Origin: Myxococcales bacterium
Lineage (GTDB): Bacteria; Myxococcota_A; Polyangia; Polyangiales; Houyiibacteriaceae
Direction: 5' to 3'
Assembly (NCBI GenBank): GCA_019637115.1
Contig: JAHBWH010000047.1
Location: 1 to 49,347, forward strand
DNA length: 49,347 nucleotides
Position 1 is the first letter of the stretch. Every line of letters begins with the position of its first letter. Shown in pieces: positions 40,073-47,096 of the stretch. A program made the position numbers and the translations under genes. Under the pieces are notes generated by a model, which did not search any database, was not told where the DNA came from, and saw only the letters and a program-made list of their open reading frames with translations.

Positions 40073-42409
40073 ATGTCGCGGTATACGTCGGGGCGATGCG
40101 CGGGGCTGTGCGCGTGTCTGATCGTGCTCGGCACGATCGGCTGCGGCGCGAAAGGTCGAATGGGAACGGATGCTGGGTTGAGCGACGCCAGCACCTCCGA
40201 CGTTTCCGTCGACGACACCGGCGTCGATCCGATGGACGCGGGGCACGACGCGGGCACGGACGCGGGGCCGTCGATGAGCGCAGAGACGTGTGAGGCCTGC
40301 GAGGTCCACGGAGACTGCGTGGTTGGATCGTATTGCATCCCGTTGACGGTCGGCGGGCGCGCGTGCTTGCCCGGCTGCAACCCCGATCTGCCCAGCTGCC
40401 CGCGCAGCTTCAACTGCGTGCTCGACATCGCGAGCGGCGTGGACACGCCGATCTGCGTCCCCGTGGGCGGGACCTGCTGCGTCGACGAGGACGCCGACGA
40501 ATATGGTCAAGGAGTCGGATGCCTCGGCCCCGACTGCGACGACGACGATCCGGAGATCAACCCTGGCGCCCCCGAGCGCTGCAACGGCGTGGACGACGAC
40601 TGCGACGGCGTGGTCGACAACCCGCCCACGGACTGCCAGTCGGGCCGCTGCGACGGCAGAGGCGACGGCCGCTACGAGTCGATCTCGGGCGCTCCCTGCG
40701 TCGACGCGACGTGCGGTGATGGCGTGGTCGTCGAGTGTGGCCTCTTCACCTGCAGCGGCGGGGGCGAGGAGGGCAACCGCTGCGCGTCGACCTGCCTTCG
40801 CGACGACATGGACGACGACGCGCTCTGCATCGCCGCCGCGCACTGCGAGGCGGGCATCTGCGTCCCCGACGTCCCGAACGGCGGCGTCTGCACCCAGGAC
40901 CGGCAGTGCGTCTCGGGCCACTGCGACAACGGCTTCTGCTGCGAGACGGGTCGTTGTTGCAGCGCGGCCAGCGACTGCGGGAGCCCCGACGCGGCGATCT
41001 GCAACGACACGATGCGTTGCCAAGGCACGCGCGGCGACGTGAGCTGCGAGGACAACATGTGCCGATCACGCTCGGGGATCGAAGACGACTCGGGCTGCAC
41101 CTCCACTACCCGCGCGCTCACCTGCGGCAACTACCGTCCCGTCTTCTGCACGGGTGCCGTGAGCCAGACGCCCCCCTCGTGTCCGACGAGCTGCCTCGCC
41201 GACTCGGAGTGCGTCGACGGCGCGCACTGCGAGCGCATCGGCGCCGCTCCGGGCATCTGCTCGCTCGATCGCGCGCCGGGCTTCTCCTGCACGCGCAACC
41301 CCGAGTGCCAGGCGGGGCTCTTCTGCGTGGACGGCGTCTGCTGCACCTCGACGTGCAGCGGCACCTGCGCGGCCTGCAACCTGGCGGGGAGCCTCGGTAC
41401 CTGCTCGCCGATCCCCGTGGGGCAAGACCCAGCGAACGAGTGCCTCGGCTTCTCGTGCGCGGCCTACCACTCTGGGTTCGGCCCCGGGGAGAACACCTGC
41501 TTCCGTCACCGGGACGTGACCAACATGCAGGCCGTCTGCAACGGCGCTGGCGCCTGCGTCGGCCCCGAGACCCTCTGCCCGCTGCAGATCCGCGACCCCC
41601 AAGCGCAATGTCACGCGATCTGTCAGACGCCGACGGCGGGGACGTGTGGCTTCATGAACCCGGGCGCGTGCACGGACCTCGGCGCGGCGGCGGGGACCCA
41701 GAGCTGCGGCACCGGCGCGTGCCGACGCACCATCGATCAATGCACGGGCGGAACGCCGAACACCTGCATGCCTGGCACGCCGACCGCCGAGGTCTGCAAC
41801 GGTGTCGACAACGACTGCGACGGGGTCGTCGACAACGGCAGCCCCGCCAGCCTCTGCCCCCCGCCGCCCAACACCGCCTCGACGATGTGCGCGGGCGGGA
41901 TGTGCTCGTTCACCTGCGCGACGCGTTGGTTCGACGTCGACGGCGTCGCGACCAACGGCTGCGAGTGCCAGGACGACACGACGTCGAACGCCTGCACCGC
42001 GCCGACGTCGCTCGGGTCGATGTCGGTCGGCGCGGCCGACATCGTGGTCAATGGCGTCATCCCGACGTCGATGCAGGAGGACTGGTACAGCATCTCCTTC
42101 CCAACCGGCGCCCGCGGCCCCGGGTTGGGGGTCCCGCAGATCGCGCTGACCGGCCCGAACGCGGGGAACTTCGTCCTCGGCTTCTTCACGAGCTGCGCGA
42201 CGAACGTCACCTGCGGAGAGGGCTCGGCGACCGGCGTCGGGTCGTACAGCTTTCGCGACAACGCCTCGATACCGGGCCCACGGGCCTACACGGGGCCGCA
42301 CTCGGTCAGCTGGCCGACGACCGTCATCTTCCGTGTCACCCGCACGGGCGCGGCCGCGAGCTGCGCCGCCGCGTCCTATCAACTCACCATCCGCAGGCCC
42401 GGCTCGTGA
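40073..42409 (+). CDS. Cys-rich lipoprotein with MopE-like metal-binding repeats
   Basis: 778 residues from ATG at 40073, with GGGGAGG a few bases upstream; an in-frame ATG at 40043 is less likely. Signal peptide with lipobox: CACLIVLGTIGC. An Asp/Gly/Ala-rich linker follows (MDAGHDAGTDAGPSM). The body has many Cys pairs of the C-x-x-G-x-C-C type seen in myxobacterial surface proteins. Two copies of the MopE/PF11617 motif are seen: CDDDDPEINPGAPERCNGVD then DDCDGVVDN, and EVCNGVDNDCDGVVDNG. The last 130 residues look like a beta-sandwich (PPC-type) domain. Probably an outer-surface lipoprotein binding Ca or Cu. It directly precedes the peptide gene on the same strand, with 93 bases between, but this family is common in myxobacteria and a link is not required. 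Confidence 0.85.
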   Translation: MSRYTSGRCAGLCACLIVLGTIGCGAKGRMGTDAGLSDASTSDVSVDDTGVDPMDAGHDAGTDAGPSMSAETCEACEVHGDCVVGSYCIPLTVGGRACLPGCNPDLPSCPRSFNCVLDIASGVDTPICVPVGGTCCVDEDADEYGQGVGCLGPDCDDDDPEINPGAPERCNGVDDDCDGVVDNPPTDCQSGRCDGRGDGRYESISGAPCVDATCGDGVVVECGLFTCSGGGEEGNRCASTCLRDDMDDDALCIAAAHCEAGICVPDVPNGGVCTQDRQCVSGHCDNGFCCETGRCCSAASDCGSPDAAICNDTMRCQGTRGDVSCEDNMCRSRSGIEDDSGCTSTTRALTCGNYRPVFCTGAVSQTPPSCPTSCLADSECVDGAHCERIGAAPGICSLDRAPGFSCTRNPECQAGLFCVDGVCCTSTCSGTCAACNLAGSLGTCSPIPVGQDPANECLGFSCAAYHSGFGPGENTCFRHRDVTNMQAVCNGAGACVGPETLCPLQIRDPQAQCHAICQTPTAGTCGFMNPGACTDLGAAAGTQSCGTGACRRTIDQCTGGTPNTCMPGTPTAEVCNGVDNDCDGVVDNGSPASLCPPPPNTASTMCAGGMCSFTCATRWFDVDGVATNGCECQDDTTSNACTAPTSLGSMSVGAADIVVNGVIPTSMQEDWYSISFPTGARGPGLGVPQIALTGPNAGNFVLGFFTSCATNVTCGEGSATGVGSYSFRDNASIPGPRAYTGPHSVSWPTTVIFRVTRTGAAASCAAASYQLTIRRPGS

Positions 42410-42502
42410 GCGTCCGCGTCGAGATGGTATACCTTTCACGTTGGGCTCCCGAGCGGGCGCCCCTTTCCGAGGTTCCCCCCGCGCGACGGGGCCGGAGGCG
42501 AG

Positions 42503-42781
42503 ATGGCCGACAAGAACGATGATCTTCCTAGCTTCACCCGCAAGGCGGGCGGCCTGATGCAGCCCACCGAGCGCGCGATCGCCGATCGGGCGCGGGAGGA
42601 AGCCGACGCCGCGCGACCCGACCCGCAGGACGAGATCCTCCTGGCGCAGCATTGCTCGCACGGCTCGCACGGCTCGCACGGATCCCACGGGTCGCATGGG
42701 TCGCATGGGTCGCATGGGTCGCATGGCTCGCACGGGTCCCACGGATCCCACGGGTCCCATGGGTCCCACGGGAGCTGGTGA
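42503..42781 (+). CDS. His-Xaa-Ser repeat precursor peptide (candidate RiPP substrate, HxsA-like)
   Basis: 92 residues from ATG at 42503 with GGAGG four bases upstream. Residues 1-49 form a charged, helical leader-like part: MADKNDDLPSFTRKAGGLMQ, then a Glu/Arg/Ala-rich helix ending DPQDEILLAQ. From His50 to Ser91 the protein is 14 uninterrupted His-Xaa-Ser triplets: the first is His50-Cys51-Ser52 and the other thirteen are His-Gly-Ser. It ends with Trp92. There is no signal peptide. The stop overlaps or abuts the first radical SAM gene. A short leader plus a repetitive core followed by modifying enzymes is the pattern of ribosomally made, modified peptides. The known His-Xaa-Ser (Hxs) systems pair such a repeat protein with two radical SAM enzymes. 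A TATACC at 42428 could be a -10 element. Modification type and product are unknown. Confidence 0.88.
   Translation: MADKNDDLPSFTRKAGGLMQPTERAIADRAREEADAARPDPQDEILLAQHCSHGSHGSHGSHGSHGSHGSHGSHGSHGSHGSHGSHGSHGSW
42656..42772 (+). repeat. Thirteen 9-base units encoding Ser-His-Gly
   Basis: The array codes for thirteen Ser-His-Gly units. Codons vary (TCG/TCC, CAC/CAT, GGC/GGA/GGG), with three adjacent units identical (TCGCATGGG, units 5-7). Variation only at synonymous positions means the amino acid pattern has been kept while the DNA drifted, with some recent duplication in the middle. Confidence 0.95.
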
Positions 42782-42783
42782 AG

Positions 42784-43818
42784 GTGAAGGCGCTCGCGCA
42801 CGAGCCCAGCATCGACGAGCGGATCGCCCGCAAGGACGAGCGGGTCCACGTGCTCACGGGCGCGGTGTGCAACAACAACTGCATCTTCTGCATGGAGGAG
42901 GATCGTGACGGTCGCTACGTCACGAACAGCCAAACCGACGACGCCCTCGTCCGCTTCATCCTCGAGCAGAAGAAGGGAGCCGAGGAGATCTGCTTCACCT
43001 CTGGCGAGCCGACGACCAACCCGCGGCTTCCCCACTGGGTGCGCTGGGCCAAGGAGGCCGGGATCCCCCGCATCAGCGTGATGACCAACGGCCGCGCGCT
43101 CTCCTACGAGAAGTACGCGCGGGCGCTGATCGCAGCCGGGATGAACCGGTTCTACGTGAGCATCCACGGGCACGACAAGAAGCTCCACGAGAGCCTCACG
43201 CGCACCCCCGAGAGCTTCGAGCAGACCGTCGCCGGGCTCGACGTGATCACCAAGTACAAGCGCTACGGCGTCGAGCTCCACACGAGCACGGTGATCACCA
43301 AGCGCAACCTGCCGCACATGACGGAGATCTATCGCTTCCTCCGCTCGCACGGCGTCGATCAGGTCGTCTTCAACGTGATGCAGGCCAACGGGCGCGCCGA
43401 CACCTACTTCGAGCGCATCTTCCCGACCTACACCGAGATCGCCGGGACGGCGCGGCGCTTCTTGGAGGAGCAGATGCGGGTCGAGCCGCAGGTGATGGCC
43501 TTCTTGGTCGACATCCCGCTCTGCACGACGACGGCGCTGCCGGACTTCAACCGCGGCTACGTCGAGGCGTACGTGCACTACGAGCCGGCCGCGAACGCCG
43601 AGAAGCTCGTGTCGGTCGACGCGCTGCTCGGTCGCCGCGAGGTGGGCGCCGACGATCGCGAGCTCGTGGCGATCCGCCGCGCCGACCTCGACGACTCCGA
43701 GCGGCAGAAGCGCGCCGAGTGCGCGACCTGTCGGCACGAGGCGACCTGCGAAGGGGTCTGGGGCAACTACCTCCGGCGCTATGGCTGGGACGAGTTCGTC
43801 CCCGTACCGCCGCAGTAG
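42784..43818 (+). CDS. Radical SAM maturase adjacent to the His-Xaa-Ser peptide
   Basis: 344 residues from GTG at 42784, placed eight bases after GGGAG; a GTG at 42778 that overlaps the peptide stop (GTGA) is an alternative. Cluster motif C29-x3-C33-x2-C36 in AVCNNNCIFCMEE; FTSGEPTTNP is the SAM-binding site; ISVMTNG and FYVSIHGHDKKLHESLTRTP follow the barrel strands. The C-terminal C313-x2-C316-x5-C322-x-G (CATCRHEATCEG) with NYLRRYGWDEFVP repeats the motif of the other radical SAM proteins here. Such enzymes form C-C, C-O or C-S links, epimerise or cleave peptides using a deoxyadenosyl radical. Immediate linkage to the peptide gene makes that peptide its likely substrate. Confidence 0.93.
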   Translation: MKALAHEPSIDERIARKDERVHVLTGAVCNNNCIFCMEEDRDGRYVTNSQTDDALVRFILEQKKGAEEICFTSGEPTTNPRLPHWVRWAKEAGIPRISVMTNGRALSYEKYARALIAAGMNRFYVSIHGHDKKLHESLTRTPESFEQTVAGLDVITKYKRYGVELHTSTVITKRNLPHMTEIYRFLRSHGVDQVVFNVMQANGRADTYFERIFPTYTEIAGTARRFLEEQMRVEPQVMAFLVDIPLCTTTALPDFNRGYVEAYVHYEPAANAEKLVSVDALLGRREVGADDRELVAIRRADLDDSERQKRAECATCRHEATCEGVWGNYLRRYGWDEFVPVPPQ

Positions 43819-43826
43819 GCCCCCGC

Positions 43827-43947
43827 GGCAGCAGGGCCCTGTGGCAGTAGGGCCCTGTGGCAGTAGGGCCCTGTGGCAGTAGGGCCCTGTGGCAGTAGGG
43901 CCCTGTGGCAGTAGGGCCCTGTGGCAGTAGGGCCCTGTGGCAGTAGG
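43827..43947. repeat. 16-base tandem repeat between two radical SAM genes
   Basis: Seven full units of GGCAGTAGGGCCCTGT (the first has C for T at position 6) plus a partial eighth. Each unit contains the palindrome AGGGCCCT, so single-stranded DNA or RNA could fold in many registers. The 3' end of the upstream gene, GCAGTAGGCCCC with its TAG stop, resembles the unit, so the array may have grown from that gene end. There are no spacers, so it is not CRISPR. The array ends 33 bases before the next start codon. Confidence 0.95.
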
Positions 43948-43980
43948 CTGGGCCGCCGCGCGCTGTTACCCTCCCAACGG

Positions 43981-45843
43981 ATGTCCACGCTCACGCAGTC
44001 CACGCCGTCCCACGGCACCGATGAGGTGCAGAAGGTGGTCGAGCACGAGGCGGCCGCGCACGAGAAGCGCAACTGGGTGCGCCTGACCTTCGACTGCAAC
44101 AACCGCTGCATCTTCTGCCTCGACTCGGACACCCACGACGGCCGGATGCGCGACCGCGAGGAGGTCAAGCAGCAGATCCTCGAAGGCCGCCGGGCCGGCG
44201 CCACGCGCCTCATCCTCTCGGGGGGCGAGCCCACCATCCACCCGAGCTACGTAGACTTCATCAAGCTCGGCAAGCGCGCCGGGTACACGAAGATCCAGAC
44301 CGTCACCAACGGTCGCCTCTTCCAATACCAGGACTTCCTCGACCGGTGCATCGCGGCGGGCCTCGACGAGATCACCTTCTCGCTGCACGGCCCGAACGCC
44401 CGCATCCACGACGCGCTCGTCGGCGTGAAGGGCGCGTTCGAGCAGGAGAGCGCGGGTCTGCGCCGAGCGCTCGCGACGCGGGACCGCACGGGAAAGCCGA
44501 TCGTCAACGTCGACATCGTCATCAACCGCGCGAACGTCCGACACCTGCGCGAGATGCTCGACCTCTTCATCTCGTGGGGCGTGCACGAGTTCGACCTGCT
44601 GCAGGTCGTCCCCTTCGGGCGCGCGTTCACCGAGGGGCGCACCACGCTCTTCTACGACCTCGAGGAGATGCAGCCGCACCTGCGCGAAGCCTTCGAGTAC
44701 ACGAAGCGGCCGGGCATGCACATCTGGCTCAACCGCTTCCCGCCCGCCCACCTCGAAGGCTTCGAGCACCTCATCCAGGATCCCTACAAGCTCAACGACG
44801 AGGTGCGCGGCCGAAAGGAAGAGTTCGCGCGGCTGCTGACGACGGGAGAAGACCTCGACTGCCGCGAGAAGGACGGGCGCTGTCGCTACTGCTATCTCGA
44901 GCAGCTCTGCAACCACCTCTATGACGAGCGCGACCGCGTCGCCGAGGCGCGCTTCACCCGCGTGCGCGTCGAGAGCGAGGCGCGCCGCCCGGTCGTCTTC
45001 GGCGGCGACCCCGCGAGCGCCAAGCGCGCGGTGCACTTCGGCGGGCCCGCCGAGGGCGAGCCGGAAGCGACGCGGCGGCACCTGCCGCTCCTCGCTCCGA
45101 CGGTCGGGCAAACCTCCGCGCCGCCCGCGCGCAGCCTCGACGAGCGCCTCGAGCACGCTGGCGTGACGTTCGGCTGGATCGTCGCGCCGAACCTCGAGCG
45201 CGCCCGCGCCGCGCTCGCCGCGCACCCGAGCCTGCGCGAGCTCGAGCTCGAGCTCGAGCAGCTCGACGGCCTCGCCGACGCGCTCGACGGCGACACGCTC
45301 GACGGCCGCGTCGTGCGCGCGATCCACGCCCAGACGGCCGAGGAGGCCGAGGCGCTCCTGGCCCTCCCCGGCCGCTTCGAGGTGGTGCTCGCGCTGCGCA
45401 GATCGACCGAGGCGTGGCTGCTCGCGCTGAGCGACCCCGATCCCCGCCTCGTCCTGCGGCAGCGCACGCACGAGCGCCTCACCGAGTCCGCCGAGGACGA
45501 CGTCGATCTCGGCGCGTTCTTTGCCGCCTTCCGCCACGACGTGCCGGTCGTCGGGGTGCCGGCCTGCGTCCTCGGTCGCTCTCCGCGCGTCGAGCCGCCG
45601 ACGCTCGACGCCGCGATGCTCGCGCCCGAGGGAGCGCTCGAGATCTTCCGCTTCACCCAGCGGCACATCGAGGCGGGCTATTTCACGAAGGCGCTCCGGT
45701 GCGGGGGGTGCGCCCGCGACGCCGAGTGCCGAGGTCTCCACGTCAACTACGTGCGCGCGCACGGCTACGACGTGATGAAGCCCATCGCCCCCGACGCAGA
45801 CACGCACCCCGAGGGGCCCGACGGAGCGCTCGCCGCAGAATGA
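43981..45843 (+). CDS. Large radical SAM protein with added C-terminal domain
   Basis: 620 residues from ATG at 43981; no clear ribosome site. Residues 30-320 hold a radical SAM core: C39-x3-C43-x2-C46 (CNNRCIFC), ILSGGEPTIHPS, VTNGRLFQ, FSLHGPNARIHDALVG and VVPFGRAF. Cys-rich segment at residues 294-310 (C294, C301, C304, C310; CRYCYLEQLC) may bind a second cluster. After a linker, residues 380-620 form another domain without a CxxxCxxC site. It ends with C574-x2-C577-x5-C583-x-G (CGGCARDAECRG) and NYVRAHGYDVMKP, the same tail as the smaller enzyme. The extra domain could recognise the peptide or be a decayed second barrel. The stop overlaps the HExxH gene start (ATGA). Likely a second maturase for the His-Xaa-Ser peptide. 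Confidence 0.92.
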   Translation: MSTLTQSTPSHGTDEVQKVVEHEAAAHEKRNWVRLTFDCNNRCIFCLDSDTHDGRMRDREEVKQQILEGRRAGATRLILSGGEPTIHPSYVDFIKLGKRAGYTKIQTVTNGRLFQYQDFLDRCIAAGLDEITFSLHGPNARIHDALVGVKGAFEQESAGLRRALATRDRTGKPIVNVDIVINRANVRHLREMLDLFISWGVHEFDLLQVVPFGRAFTEGRTTLFYDLEEMQPHLREAFEYTKRPGMHIWLNRFPPAHLEGFEHLIQDPYKLNDEVRGRKEEFARLLTTGEDLDCREKDGRCRYCYLEQLCNHLYDERDRVAEARFTRVRVESEARRPVVFGGDPASAKRAVHFGGPAEGEPEATRRHLPLLAPTVGQTSAPPARSLDERLEHAGVTFGWIVAPNLERARAALAAHPSLRELELELEQLDGLADALDGDTLDGRVVRAIHAQTAEEAEALLALPGRFEVVLALRRSTEAWLLALSDPDPRLVLRQRTHERLTESAEDDVDLGAFFAAFRHDVPVVGVPACVLGRSPRVEPPTLDAAMLAPEGALEIFRFTQRHIEAGYFTKALRCGGCARDAECRGLHVNYVRAHGYDVMKPIAPDADTHPEGPDGALAAE

Positions 45844-47096
45844 GCGCGGGTGAGCCGACCCACCTGCCTCCGGCGTCGACCTCCGCGTCGCTCGAGCCGA
45901 CGCGCCCGCTGGCCGAAGCTCTCGGCGCGTCGGGCCTGGTGCTCGATGAGCCAGGCGCGCGCGTCGACGACCACCCCGCGCCCAGCCCTCGGCTCGCGAG
46001 CCTTCGCCGGGCCGAAGCGTGGCGTCTGCTCAAGGCGCACGCCGGTACGGGAGAGCGCCACGTCGCCCGGGCGCTCGCAGACCTCGCCCGACGCGCGCCC
46101 GACGAGGCCGCCGCCGTCCTGCTCTCACCGATGGCGGCCGTGCTCGCGCGGACCGGGCGCGCGCGCGAGGCAGCGCCGACGTGGGCGCTGGAGCTCGCGC
46201 GGCGTAACGCCCTCGGCGCGCGCTACCCGCTGCGCGACGCGACGGTCACGAACCTCGCGCTCGGGGTCGAGCTCACCGTCGGCGAGGGCGCGCTCGAGGA
46301 CGGCGCGCTCGTGCTCGGCGGCGGCGACCGCATCTGGCTGACCCCCGAGGCGCTCGGCGACCACCCCTGCGCCCGTCGCGTCATCCACCCGCTCGGTCCG
46401 GGCGTGTACTTCGCCGAGGTCGACCCCAACCCCTTGGCGATGCACGAGGCCCACCCCGACAAAGCGGGCAACGCGCTCTCCCTCGGCGACCACCCGCCCT
46501 CCGCCTGGATCGACGCCCTCACGGCCGCGCTCGGCCTCGTCGAGCGCCACCTCCCGAGCGTCGCGCGCGACCTCCGCGCGCTCGACACGGTGCTCCTCCC
46601 CGTCGGCCACCGCGACGACGCGCACCTCTCGGCGTCGTACGCGGAGTACGTCGGCGCCGCCTACCTCACGCTGCACCCGAGCCCGACGACCTTGGCCGAG
46701 GCCATCGTGCACGAGCACCAGCACAGCAAGGCGAACCTCGCGGGCTTTCACGACCCGCTGCTCGAGAACGCCCACTCGACCCGGGTGGTCTCGCCGGTGC
46801 GGCCCGACCTGCGCCCGCTCTGGGGGGTGCTGCTCGCGGTGCACGCCTTCGTCCCGGTGGCAGAGCTCTACCTCCGCCTCGAGGCCGCAGGCGGCGCGCG
46901 GGTCCACGCGCGGCTCGTCGACGTCGTCTCGCGCAACGACGAGGGCCTGGCGACCTTGCGCGAGCACGCGCGGCCGACGCCCGTCGGCGCCATGATCCTC
47001 GCGGAGCTCGAGGCTTGGCACGAGGCGCACCTCGTCGCGCTCGCGGAGCGCGGCCTCGCGCCCGAGCGCACGGAGGCACCTCGATGGGAGGGCTGA
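45840..47096 (+). CDS. HExxH-motif peptide modification protein
   Basis: 418 residues from ATG at 45840, overlapping the previous stop by ATGA, so translation is coupled. The metal site is H291-E-H-Q-H295 in AEAIVHEHQHSKANLAGFHD, followed by PLLENAHSTRVVSPVRPDLR then PLWGVLLAVHAFVPVAELYL. This matches the HExxH domain of RiPP gene clusters (known beside FxsB-type radical SAM maturases). As I recall, members of this family have been shown to be iron and alpha-ketoglutarate dependent peptide beta-hydroxylases, including on His. No signal peptide or zinc-protease prosegment is visible, so a secreted protease is unlikely. Here hydroxylation of His or Ser in the repeat is a reasonable guess. The end overlaps the next gene by 13 bases. 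Confidence 0.88.
   Translation: MSAGEPTHLPPASTSASLEPTRPLAEALGASGLVLDEPGARVDDHPAPSPRLASLRRAEAWRLLKAHAGTGERHVARALADLARRAPDEAAAVLLSPMAAVLARTGRAREAAPTWALELARRNALGARYPLRDATVTNLALGVELTVGEGALEDGALVLGGGDRIWLTPEALGDHPCARRVIHPLGPGVYFAEVDPNPLAMHEAHPDKAGNALSLGDHPPSAWIDALTAALGLVERHLPSVARDLRALDTVLLPVGHRDDAHLSASYAEYVGAAYLTLHPSPTTLAEAIVHEHQHSKANLAGFHDPLLENAHSTRVVSPVRPDLRPLWGVLLAVHAFVPVAELYLRLEAAGGARVHARLVDVVSRNDEGLATLREHARPTPVGAMILAELEAWHEAHLVALAERGLAPERTEAPRWEG

Noticed and set aside
40073-42409. Cys-rich lipoprotein as part of the RiPP pathway
   Set aside because: Such MopE-motif lipoproteins are scattered widely in myxobacterial genomes; proximity alone is not enough to include it.
42652-42783. Extension of the first radical SAM gene upstream through the repeat, giving an Arg/Val/Trp-rich start
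   Set aside because: This frame runs over the His-Gly-Ser codons in another register; the repetitive product is a by-product of the peptide gene, and GTG 42784 has a ribosome site.
43827-43947. Possible CRISPR array
   Set aside because: The 16-base units are directly adjoining with no spacers, and no cas gene is present.
43966-45807. 613-codon open frame on the minus strand
   Set aside because: Antisense to the large radical SAM gene; no motif and shadow-type composition.
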